A stretch of DNA of 64,000 nucleotides from Flavobacterium sp. CYK-55 (GTDB taxonomy: Bacteria > Bacteroidota > Bacteroidia > Flavobacteriales > Flavobacteriaceae): contig NZ_JAHCDK010000002.1 of assembly GCF_018413465.1 (NCBI RefSeq), forward strand, positions 62,001-126,000, read 5' to 3'. Position 1 is the first letter of the stretch, and each line of letters opens with the position of its first letter. Positions 1 through 7,413 of the stretch are shown piece by piece. The notes beneath the pieces were generated by a model. The model made no database searches. It had not been told where the DNA came from and saw nothing but the letters and a program-made list of their open reading frames with translations. A program made the translations under genes and the position numbers.

Positions 1-1922
1 TTTTGGCCATTGTGCTCGCGACCGGTTTGGTGGTGGATGACGGAATTGTAGTGACCGAAAACATCTTCAAAAAAGTTGAAGAAGGCATGAGCCCGATTGA
101 GGCGGCCATCAAAGGCTCGAATGAAATTTTCTTTGCGGTTATCTCTATTTCAATCACGCTGGCGGCGGTGTTTTTACCGGTGATTTTCTTAGACGGATTT
201 GTGGGCCGTTTGTTCCGCGAATTTGGTGTGGTGATTGGCGCCGCGGTGCTTATATCGGCCTTTGTTTCACTGACTTTGACCCCAATGCTCAACGCTTATT
301 TGATGAAAGGCGGACATCAGAAAAAATCAAAATTCTACGAACTGACCGAACCCATTTTTGAAAACATCAACCAATCCTACGCTGTATCGCTTAAAAAATT
401 CATCGGCCACAAATGGATCAGCTTTGCTATTTTGGGCTTTTGTTTTGCGCTGATTTATCTGTTTTTTAATATTTTACCTAAAGAAACCGCGCCTTATGAT
501 GACCGCAGTTCACTCGTGATGGTCACCACTACAGCCGAAGGTTCTTCGTATGATTACACCAATCGTTTTATGCAAGAATTGTCACGCTTGATTGACGATT
601 CAATTCCGGAAAAGAAAGTGAGTTTGGTGATTACCGCACCCGGATTTAACGCTTCGGCTACCAACAGCGGTCGCGTGCGCATTGCTTTGGTGGATCCTGA
701 AAAACGAGAACGCTCGCAGAAAGAATTGGCCGAAAAACTCACCAAATGGACTAAAGGTTATCCCGATGCCAAAACTTCGGTGACCGAGCAGCCGACCATT
801 GCCGTGAATAAGCGCGGTGGGCTTCCGATTCAGTACATTATTCAAGCGCCGAATTTTGAAAAATTGCAAGAGAAGATTCCACAGTTTATGGAAGAAGCCG
901 CCAAAGATCCGACTTTTGCCATGACCGATGTGAACCTCAAATTCAACAAACCCGAAATCAACGTAACCATTGATCGCGAAAAGGCTGAAAGTCTGGGTGT
1001 TTCTGTTTTAGACATTGCGCAAACGCTGCAACTTTCGCTCAGCGGACAGCGTTTTGGGTATTTTTTGATGAACGGAAAACAGTATCAAGTGATTGGGCAA
1101 TTTGACCAAAAAGATCGCTCAAAACCACTTGATTTGACTTCGATGTTTGTGCGCAATACGCAAGGCCAACTCATTCAAATGGACAATGTGGTGCATATTG
1201 ACGAGAAAAGTAATCCGCCGCAATTGTATCACAACAACCGAAATATGTCGGCTACCGTGATGGCCGGATTGGCGCCGGGCAAAAGCATCAGCGATGGCAT
1301 TGAAGCCATGAACCGCATTCGCGAAAAAGTACTCGACGATAGTTTTACCACCGATTTAGGCGGAGAATCGCGCGATTTTGTGGAGAGCAACTCGAATACT
1401 TCGTTTGCTTTTGGTTTGGCTTTGTTGCTTATTTTCTTGATTTTGTCGGCTCAATTCGAGAGTTTTATTGATCCGCTGATTATTATTCTGACCGTTCCGA
1501 TGGCCGTGGCCGGAGCATTGTTCTCGCTTTGGTTGTTTGGTCAGACTTGGAATATTTTTAGTCAAATTGGTACCATTATGCTCATTGGTTTGGTCACCAA
1601 AAACGGAATTCTGATTGTAGAATTTGCCAACCAATTGCGCGAGCAAGGCATGGAGAAAACCCAGGCCATTTTGCACGCCGCAGAATCGCGTTTGCGCCCT
1701 ATTTTAATGACGAGTTTGGCGATTGCCTTGGGCGCTTTGCCGATTGCTTTATCACTCGGAGCAGCCGCCACGAGCCGCATTGGCATGGGCGTGGTGATTG
1801 TAGGCGGAACCATTTTTTCGCTCATCCTGACTTTGTTTGTGATTCCGACTCTGTATTTAATGTGGTCGCGCGTGCGAAAACACCGCGCTGAATTTGACCA
1901 AATGGACGCTTATGAAAAATAG
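1..1922 (+). CDS. RND family efflux transporter, inner membrane pump (C-terminal part, 5' end outside window)
   Basis: Proton-driven inner membrane pump of the AcrB/HAE1 class, which exports drugs or other small molecules through a periplasmic adaptor and an outer membrane channel. The visible 639 codons start inside transmembrane helix 4, where the paired aspartates of the proton relay are seen (GLVVDD, about residues 8-13 of the fragment). A long periplasmic porter region follows (about 160-460), then the closing helix bundle with FALLLIFLILSAQFESF-like and GLVTKNGILIVEFAN segments. Family members are about 1000-1070 residues, so roughly 400 N-terminal residues lie upstream. The end overlaps the start of the TolC-like gene by 11 bp, which indicates one operon; an adaptor gene is expected upstream. 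The substrate cannot be told from sequence. Confidence 0.95.
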   Translation, partial: LAIVLATGLVVDDGIVVTENIFKKVEEGMSPIEAAIKGSNEIFFAVISISITLAAVFLPVIFLDGFVGRLFREFGVVIGAAVLISAFVSLTLTPMLNAYLMKGGHQKKSKFYELTEPIFENINQSYAVSLKKFIGHKWISFAILGFCFALIYLFFNILPKETAPYDDRSSLVMVTTTAEGSSYDYTNRFMQELSRLIDDSIPEKKVSLVITAPGFNASATNSGRVRIALVDPEKRERSQKELAEKLTKWTKGYPDAKTSVTEQPTIAVNKRGGLPIQYIIQAPNFEKLQEKIPQFMEEAAKDPTFAMTDVNLKFNKPEINVTIDREKAESLGVSVLDIAQTLQLSLSGQRFGYFLMNGKQYQVIGQFDQKDRSKPLDLTSMFVRNTQGQLIQMDNVVHIDEKSNPPQLYHNNRNMSATVMAGLAPGKSISDGIEAMNRIREKVLDDSFTTDLGGESRDFVESNSNTSFAFGLALLLIFLILSAQFESFIDPLIIILTVPMAVAGALFSLWLFGQTWNIFSQIGTIMLIGLVTKNGILIVEFANQLREQGMEKTQAILHAAESRLRPILMTSLAIALGALPIALSLGAAATSRIGMGVVIVGGTIFSLILTLFVIPTLYLMWSRVRKHRAEFDQMDAYEK

Positions 1923-3228
1923 TCTGACCCATCTCAAAATCTATAGTTTTCTGATCCTGCTGCTCGCTGGTTCGCTGCAGGCACAATCTGTATTGACTTT
2001 AGAAGACGCCGTTAAAATAGCTTTAGAAAACAATTACGCCATTCGCATCGCGCGCAATCATGCCCAAGTAAGTCAGACCAATGTAGCAGTTGGAAATGCC
2101 GGAATGTTGCCCAAAGTTACGGCTTCATTTACAGATACCAACGGCATTCAGCATTTGTCACAAACCCGCGCCGACGGAACAGTAAATACGGTGGATAATG
2201 CACACAGCAGCAACATTAGCTACGGCGCCAACCTTGATTGGACGGTTTTTGACGGCTTTAAAATGTTTGCGCGTTATGACCAACTCAAAGCACTGCAACA
2301 ACTGGGCGAAAGCCAAATGAAACTCAAAATTCTCGATCGAATTGCAGCCGTAAACAGTTTGTATTTTGATTTGGCACAACAGCAATTACAACTGGCTGCA
2401 CTTGATACCGCTTTGGTGATTTCAAAACAAAGATTGACTTTGGCGCAAAACCGCTACAGCATTGGCAAAGCTTCAAAACTTGAAGTGCTCAATGCTCAAG
2501 TTGATTTGAATGCCGACACTTCTGCCCTGCTCAAACAAAAAGATTTGTACGGGCAAACCAAAACGCAATTCAATGAATTGTTGGCGCGCGATTTAAAAAC
2601 TGATTTTGCAGTGGCTCAAGACATTCAAGTTGATCAAAAACTCGAGTTGATGCAGTTGACTGAATTAGCGCAAAAACAAAATCCGGAGCTGGAATCCATC
2701 ATCATCAGTAAAAAAGTAGCCGAATTGCAACTCAAACAAGTCAAAGCCAATCGTTATCCGACGGTAAAAGTCAATACCGGATACAACTTTAGTGAAGCCA
2801 AATCAGAATTGGGTTTTACAACGCAAAGCAGCGCCCGCGGGCTCAATTACGGTTTGAGTGCAACCTTGAATTTGTTTGACGGAAACAATCAAAACCGCAA
2901 TGAGAAAATCGCCAAATTAGCAGTTGAAAATGCCCAACTCGCAGCCGATCAACAACAGCAAACCATAGAAACACAACTCAATTTGGCTTTTCAGAACTAT
3001 CAAACGCAATTGCAATTGAGCGCGCTTGAAGAAAAAAACGTACAAATCGCGCAACAAAACCTCAACATTACCCTGGATAAATTCAGAATCGGAACCATTA
3101 CCACATTTGAATTCAGAACCGCGCAACTCAATTTTGTCGAGGCCAAAACCAGATATTCAAACACGCTTTATCAAGCCAAATTGGCCGAGATAAGCTTGCG
3201 CGAGTTGGCCGGAAATCTGACTTTTTGA
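1912..3228 (+). CDS. TolC family outer membrane efflux protein
   Basis: Outer membrane channel of the tripartite efflux pump whose inner membrane part ends just upstream. The start is the ATG at 1912, because it opens directly into a signal peptide (MKNSLTHLKIYS followed by a hydrophobic core and cleavage after LQAQ). The mature protein shows the two outer membrane efflux repeats: long alpha-helical stretches rich in Gln, Leu and Ala, each beginning with an LTLEDAVKIALENN-like segment or its C-terminal counterpart (about residues 270-430). The length of 438 residues is normal for the Bacteroidetes TolC group. The 11-bp overlap with the pump gene suggests translational coupling. Confidence 0.94.
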   Translation: MKNSLTHLKIYSFLILLLAGSLQAQSVLTLEDAVKIALENNYAIRIARNHAQVSQTNVAVGNAGMLPKVTASFTDTNGIQHLSQTRADGTVNTVDNAHSSNISYGANLDWTVFDGFKMFARYDQLKALQQLGESQMKLKILDRIAAVNSLYFDLAQQQLQLAALDTALVISKQRLTLAQNRYSIGKASKLEVLNAQVDLNADTSALLKQKDLYGQTKTQFNELLARDLKTDFAVAQDIQVDQKLELMQLTELAQKQNPELESIIISKKVAELQLKQVKANRYPTVKVNTGYNFSEAKSELGFTTQSSARGLNYGLSATLNLFDGNNQNRNEKIAKLAVENAQLAADQQQQTIETQLNLAFQNYQTQLQLSALEEKNVQIAQQNLNITLDKFRIGTITTFEFRTAQLNFVEAKTRYSNTLYQAKLAEISLRELAGNLTF

Positions 3229-3257
3229 TTAGATTTGCATCAAACAATCCAAAACAA

Positions 3258-4121
3258 ATGATATCCTACAACACCAAAGACTGGTTTACTTTTATTTTTA
3301 AATTCCACAAGGCAGATACGTTTAGAACTTTGCTGCCGATTATGCTCGCCATTGGTATTTATGCGGGTTTGGTCGGATGGCTCGAGGTTGAATACTGGCA
3401 ACTTTCTGAGACCAGTTACATCAAAAACATCACGCTCATGCACGGAATGCTGGGTTTTGTGATTTCATTGTTGCTGGTTTTTAGAACCAACACTGCTTAT
3501 GACCGTTGGTGGGAAGGCCGAAAAATGTGGGGCGCTTTAGTAAACAACAGCCGAAATTTCGCTTTGAAACTCTCGGCCATGCTGGGCGATGAACACGACC
3601 GCACCTATTTTAGAAAAATGATTCCGGGCTATGCGCACGTTTTACACAAACACTTGGGCAACGAACAAACCGGAAAAGTGCTTTTTGACGATGTTGACCT
3701 AGAACTTGATCAACACAAACACCGCCCGAATCAAGTAGCGCAAATGATGTTTGCCAAAATCAACGATTTGTATCAATCAAAAAAAATTACGGGCGATCAA
3801 CTGATTATTCTCAATGCCGAAGTACAATCGTTTACGGATATTTGTGGCGCTTGTGAGCGGATTAAAAACACACCGATTCCGTATTCGTACAGCGCGTTTA
3901 TCAAGAAGTTTATCTTTTTTTATGTGATGACTTTGCCTTGGGGTTATGCCTTTAGTTTGGGCTATTACGTGGCGCCGGTTGTGGTTTTTATCTTTTATGT
4001 TTTGGCTAGTTTAGAGCTTATTGCCGAAGAAATTGAAGATCCGTTTGGCGGCGACACCAATGATTTGCCCACGCAAAAAATCACCGAAAACATCAAAAAA
4101 CACGTGGGCGAATTGCTGTAG
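3258..4121 (+). CDS. Bestrophin-like (RFP-TM, UPF0187) membrane protein
   Basis: Membrane protein of the bestrophin family; bacterial members form pentameric ion channels of debated selectivity. The family signature is clear: FRTNTAYDRWWEGRKMWG at about residues 80-97, followed by NNSRN. Hydrophobic helices sit near residues 30-50, 65-82 and 215-255. The ATG at 3258 is chosen because the family N-terminus (NTKDWFTFIFKFHKADT) follows at once. The 287 residues match the family size. It lies 29 bp behind the TolC-like gene with no terminator between, so it may be read from the efflux operon, but I see no functional link. Confidence 0.9.
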   Translation: MISYNTKDWFTFIFKFHKADTFRTLLPIMLAIGIYAGLVGWLEVEYWQLSETSYIKNITLMHGMLGFVISLLLVFRTNTAYDRWWEGRKMWGALVNNSRNFALKLSAMLGDEHDRTYFRKMIPGYAHVLHKHLGNEQTGKVLFDDVDLELDQHKHRPNQVAQMMFAKINDLYQSKKITGDQLIILNAEVQSFTDICGACERIKNTPIPYSYSAFIKKFIFFYVMTLPWGYAFSLGYYVAPVVVFIFYVLASLELIAEEIEDPFGGDTNDLPTQKITENIKKHVGELL

Positions 4122-4162
4122 TTTACATACAAAAAAAGTGTATCTTAGGCTTTGCTAATTAA

Positions 4163-5092
4163 ATGCATATGCCTTCAAAAGTTTTGCTCAACAAACCCGC
4201 ACTCACCCACGAAAAGTCACTCAAAACTTTGGTGGAAAACCGCACCATTTTTTCATTAGAGCATTGCGAATTGAACATTTTTGAAACCTACGAAAAATCA
4301 GATTTGGTTCCGCTGAAGTTTAATGATTTGGTGGTGACCAGTATGCTGCGCGGCAAAAAAGTGATGCATTTGTTTGACGAACCTTCGTTTGATTATTTGC
4401 CCGGCGAAACGGTGATTGTGCCTTCAAACGTTGAAATGAAAATTGATTTTCCCGAAGCTACAACGGCCAATCCGACGCAATGCATTGCCTTGGCGATTGA
4501 TCATGAAATCATTAGTGATACGCTGCATTTTTTAAACGAAAAATACCCCAAAGAAGGCCAAAACAACCTCTGGAAACTCGACCACGAAAACTACTTTTTT
4601 TACAACAATGTTGAGCTGGCCGGAACCATCAACAAGCTCATTAAAGAATGCATGGGCGATGCGATTACCAAAGACGCACTGGCCGATTTAACACTGCAGG
4701 AACTCATCATCAGAATCATACAAACCCAAACGGCTCGACGGTTTGAAAACGAAAAATACCTCGATATCAACAGCCCGATTACGCCTTCGGTTGAATACAT
4801 TCGCAAGAATATTCGCGAGAGCATTAACCTGAAAGATTTGAGCGATAAGGCTTGTATGAGCACGACTTCATTTTACCGCTATTTTAAACGCGAAATGGGC
4901 ATGAGTCCGATTGAGTTTATTTTGAACGAAAAAATCAAATACGCCAAAAAACTCCTGAGTAACCCGAATGTGCATGTCAATGAAGTGTCGTATGCCACGG
5001 GCTTTGAAGACTGTAATTACTTCATCAGATTGTTTAAAAAATACGAAGGTGTTACGCCCAAACAGTATCAGCTGATGAACTTTAATCCGTAA
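4163..5092 (+). CDS. AraC family transcriptional regulator
   Basis: DNA-binding regulator of 309 residues. The C-terminal 100 residues (about 207-309) hold the double helix-turn-helix of the AraC family: INLKDLSDKACMSTTSFYRYFKRE, SPIEFILNEKIKYAKKLL, then VSYATGFEDCNYFIRLFKKYEGVTPKQYQ. The N-terminal part (about 25-200) resembles the AraC_N type effector domain, with a beta-rich segment around LPGETVIVPSNVEM. The gene faces DUF779 and the aldehyde dehydrogenase; their 3' ends overlap by 11 bp. Such regulators often control a neighbouring aldehyde dehydrogenase, so control of that pair is a reasonable inference. A TTTACAT motif just upstream (4122-4128) recurs before the dehydrogenase. Confidence 0.92.
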   Translation: MHMPSKVLLNKPALTHEKSLKTLVENRTIFSLEHCELNIFETYEKSDLVPLKFNDLVVTSMLRGKKVMHLFDEPSFDYLPGETVIVPSNVEMKIDFPEATTANPTQCIALAIDHEIISDTLHFLNEKYPKEGQNNLWKLDHENYFFYNNVELAGTINKLIKECMGDAITKDALADLTLQELIIRIIQTQTARRFENEKYLDINSPITPSVEYIRKNIRESINLKDLSDKACMSTTSFYRYFKREMGMSPIEFILNEKIKYAKKLLSNPNVHVNEVSYATGFEDCNYFIRLFKKYEGVTPKQYQLMNFNP

Positions 5093-5456
5093 ATTTTAAA
5101 TCGGATAAATTTTGGGCTTCCTCAGCCGAAAACAAGCGCGATTGCGTGAGAAACCGAACGCCCAAAGGAATTTCTAAAGAAAAACTCGAGCCTCTGCCCG
5201 GTACCACATCAATGGTGAGTTGGGTGTGTTTCCAGTATTCAAATTGGTCGCGACTCATCCAGAATTCGCAGTGGGCAATCTCGCCCAAACAAACATCAGA
5301 CGAACCTACTTTGAAGTCGCCTTTTTCAAAACACATAGGTTGTGAACCATCACAGCAACCGCCGCTTTGGTGAAACATCAAATCGCCGTAACGATCTTGC
5401 AATTGTTGAATGATTTGAGCCGCTGCCACAGTAACGGTAACGCGTGGTGTTTTCAT
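5082..5456 (-). CDS. DUF779 family protein, aldehyde dehydrogenase partner
   Basis: Small cytoplasmic protein of 124 residues in the DUF779 family, which is repeatedly found beside ExaC/AldB-type acetaldehyde dehydrogenases; its biochemical role is not established. The family hallmark is a cysteine cluster, seen here as SGGCCDGSQPMC (C34, C35, C42), with further cysteines in VCLGEIAHC, which suggests metal or thiol chemistry. The gene lies downstream of the dehydrogenase on the same strand, but a strong hairpin terminator and a dispersed repeat sit between them (5514-5634). It would therefore need readthrough or its own promoter; I see no clear TAnnTTTG box before it. Its last 11 bp overlap the convergent araC-type gene. 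Confidence 0.9.
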   Translation of the reverse strand: MKTPRVTVTVAAAQIIQQLQDRYGDLMFHQSGGCCDGSQPMCFEKGDFKVGSSDVCLGEIAHCEFWMSRDQFEYWKHTQLTIDVVPGRGSSFSLEIPLGVRFLTQSRLFSAEEAQNLSDLKFTD

Positions 5457-5513
5457 AGGATAATTTTGAAAGGTTGAAGTTTCAGTGGTGATTGAGCTTA
5501 TTGATGTGCGACT

Positions 5514-5600
5514 GCCCTAGCCCCGATTGAAGCGGCAGCCTTTTGGCGGTTTCTTAACCGGCAAAAGCTACAGCGGAAAGCGGGAATGAGCTTCTGAAAA
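5514..5600 (+). repeat. Dispersed structured intergenic repeat, copy 1
   Basis: The copy begins CCCTAGCCCCGATTGAAGC and ends GCGGGAATGAGCTTC. Outer pairing is AGC-CCCG with CGGG-GCT. The inner hairpin is CTTTTG/CAAAAG extended by CGGTT/AACCG around a four-base loop; an AG/CT step below it carries one bulged C. Related copies lie at 22345, 26717, 59573, 61993 and 63181. It abuts the U-tract of the dehydrogenase terminator. Confidence 0.8.
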
Positions 5601-5634
5601 ACAAAAACCATCCGAAGCCGAAACCTCGGATGGT
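5600..5634 (-). terminator. Rho-independent terminator of the aldehyde dehydrogenase gene
   Basis: Perfect 9-bp stem ACCATCCGA (5607-5615) with TCGGATGGT (5626-5634) and a 10-base loop. On the minus strand the stem is followed by a T-rich tract (TTTTTGTTTTT read leftward). It lies 22 bp past the dehydrogenase stop codon. Confidence 0.85.
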
Positions 5635-5656
5635 GCACCAACAAATTAAATGAATC

Positions 5657-7162
5657 TTAAAAGAATCCAAGTTTGTTTTTGTTGTATGAGATGAGCATAT
5701 TTTTGGTTTGACGATAATGCGCCAACATCATTTTGTGCGTTTCGCGTCCGAAGCCCGATTTTTTGTAACCGCCAAACGGTGCGTGCGCCGGATAAGCGTG
5801 ATAACTGTTGACCCAAACGCGTCCGGCCTGAATGGCGCGCGGCACTTGATAAAGTTCGTGGGCATCGCGAGTCCAAACACCGGCTCCTAAACCATAAAGC
5901 GTGTCGTTGGCAATTTCAATGGCTTCTTCGGTGGTTTTAAAAGTAGTCACACATACCACCGGACCAAAGATTTCTTCTTGAAAAACGCGCATTTTGTTGT
6001 GGCCTTTAAAAATGGTCGGTTGAATGTAATAACCGCCGGCCAAATCACCGCCGAATGAGTTGACATCGCCGCCAGTGAGCAGTTCTGCGCCTTCTTCTTT
6101 TCCGATTTTGAGATACGATTGAATTTTCTCGTATTGATCATTAGAGGCTTGTGCGCCCATCATGGTAGATGGATCGAGCGGATCACCGCAAATAATGGCT
6201 TTAGTGCGAGCAATAACGCGCTCCATGAATTGATCGTAGATACTTTCGTGCACCAAAATACGCGACGGACAAGTACAAACTTCGCCTTGGTTTAAAGCAA
6301 ACAATACGGCGCCTTCAACGGCTTTGTCAAAGAATTCATCATCGGCATCGGCCACAGACGGAAAGAAAATATTCGGTGATTTTCCGCCGAGTTCCATGGT
6401 TACCGGAACCAAGTTTTCAGAAGCGTATTGCATGATCAATCGACCTGTGGTGGTTTCACCGGTAAAGGCCACTTTATTGACGCGCGGTGAGGTAGCCAAA
6501 GGTTTTCCGGCTTCAATACCAAAACCCGTGACTACATTGAGTACACCCGCAGGAATTACATCCTTGATAAGTTCCATGAGCACCATAATCGAAGTAGGCG
6601 TTTGTTCGGCCGGTTTGACGACCACACAGTTTCCGGCAGCGAGTGCAGGTGCGATTTTCCAAGAAGCCATAAGCAGTGGAAAGTTCCAAGGAATAATTTG
6701 CCCGACCACACCCAAAGGCTCGTGCAAGCATATGCTCACGGTGTGCTCATCGTGCTCGGCAATGGCGCCTTCTTCTGAGCGGATAACACCTGCAAAATAG
6801 CGAAAGTGATCAATGCACAAAGGTAAATCGGCGGCCATGGTTTCGCGGATGGCTTTTCCGTTGTCAATGGTTTCAACCGCAGCGAGATAGGCAAGGTTGG
6901 CTTCCATGATATCGGCAATTTTGAGCAACATATTGCTGCGCGTGGTAACCGAGGTTTTGCTCCAGGTTTTGAAAGCTTCATGGGCAGCATCGAGGGCCAA
7001 ATCAATGTCTTCTTTGGTGGATCGAGCGGCTTGGGTAAATGCTTTTCCGTCAATAGGTGAAATGTTTTCAAAGTACTCACCTTTGACCGGAGGCGTGAAT
7101 TTTCCGCCTATAAAATTGTCGTAGTGCGACTTAAATTCGGGTCTTTTTGTTGCTTGACTCAT
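5657..7162 (-). CDS. Aldehyde dehydrogenase, ExaC/AldB (acetaldehyde dehydrogenase II) type
   Basis: NAD(P)+-dependent oxidation of an aldehyde, most likely acetaldehyde or a similar short one, to the acid in the cytoplasm. The length of 501 residues is typical. The catalytic cysteine is C296 in [11 protein letters not shown], a signature of the AldB/ExaC branch; the general base glutamate is E257 in MELGGKSPN. The cofactor-site segments [10 protein letters not shown] (about 156-165) and [10 protein letters not shown] are present, and the N-terminus [17 protein letters not shown] is also of this subgroup. DUF779 lies downstream and an AraC regulator faces it, a common arrangement for this enzyme. 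A TACTTTTG box at 7186-7193 is the likely promoter, with direct repeats further upstream. Confidence 0.95.
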   Translation of the reverse strand: MSQATKRPEFKSHYDNFIGGKFTPPVKGEYFENISPIDGKAFTQAARSTKEDIDLALDAAHEAFKTWSKTSVTTRSNMLLKIADIMEANLAYLAAVETIDNGKAIRETMAADLPLCIDHFRYFAGVIRSEEGAIAEHDEHTVSICLHEPLGVVGQIIPWNFPLLMASWKIAPALAAGNCVVVKPAEQTPTSIMVLMELIKDVIPAGVLNVVTGFGIEAGKPLATSPRVNKVAFTGETTTGRLIMQYASENLVPVTMELGGKSPNIFFPSVADADDEFFDKAVEGAVLFALNQGEVCTCPSRILVHESIYDQFMERVIARTKAIICGDPLDPSTMMGAQASNDQYEKIQSYLKIGKEEGAELLTGGDVNSFGGDLAGGYYIQPTIFKGHNKMRVFQEEIFGPVVCVTTFKTTEEAIEIANDTLYGLGAGVWTRDAHELYQVPRAIQAGRVWVNSYHAYPAHAPFGGYKKSGFGRETHKMMLAHYRQTKNMLISYNKNKLGFF

Positions 7163-7185
7163 AATTTTAATTTTTTGGTTGTAGC

Positions 7186-7193
7186 CAAAAGTA
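7186..7193 (-). promoter_or_regulatory. -7 box of the aldehyde dehydrogenase promoter
   Basis: Reads TACTTTTG on the minus strand, matching the Bacteroidetes TAnnTTTG element, 24 bp before the ATG. No TTG is seen at the usual upstream distance, which fits a promoter that needs an activator. Confidence 0.6.
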
Positions 7194-7223
7194 GTTTCAA
7201 AGCCGAGCTCACTGATAGCACAT

Positions 7224-7269
7224 TTTTTACATTTTACAGCACAAATTAATCAATGTGTAATTTTTACAT
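7224..7269. promoter_or_regulatory. Candidate AraC-type operator: direct repeats TTTTTACAT
   Basis: TTTTTACAT occurs at 7224-7232 and again at 7261-7269, with a weaker ATTTTACAG at 7231-7239. The set lies upstream of the dehydrogenase -7 box, where an activator would sit. The core TTTACAT also occurs at 4122-4128, just before the araC-type gene. The motif is AT-rich, so chance cannot be excluded. Confidence 0.4.
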
Positions 7270-7387
7270 GAGAATATTTAAACATCACAAATAATCTTAT
7301 TAATAAATCAAGAATATGATAATTACTGCGGATGAAAATTCGGGGCATGACGTCTAAAAATATATTTTAAAATAAACGCGCAATGAG

Positions 7388-7395
7388 TATATTTG
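7388..7395 (+). promoter_or_regulatory. -7 box of the pheT promoter
   Basis: TATATTTG fits TAnnTTTG and lies 18 bp before the pheT ATG, which predicts a leader of about 10-14 nt. No convincing TTG element is seen upstream. Confidence 0.6.
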
Positions 7396-7413
7396 CAGCC
7401 TTAATTTGCATCG

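Noticed and set aside
6324-6800. Plus-strand frame of 158 codons opposite the aldehyde dehydrogenase
   Set aside because: Antisense to conserved catalytic regions; composition fits a shadow frame.
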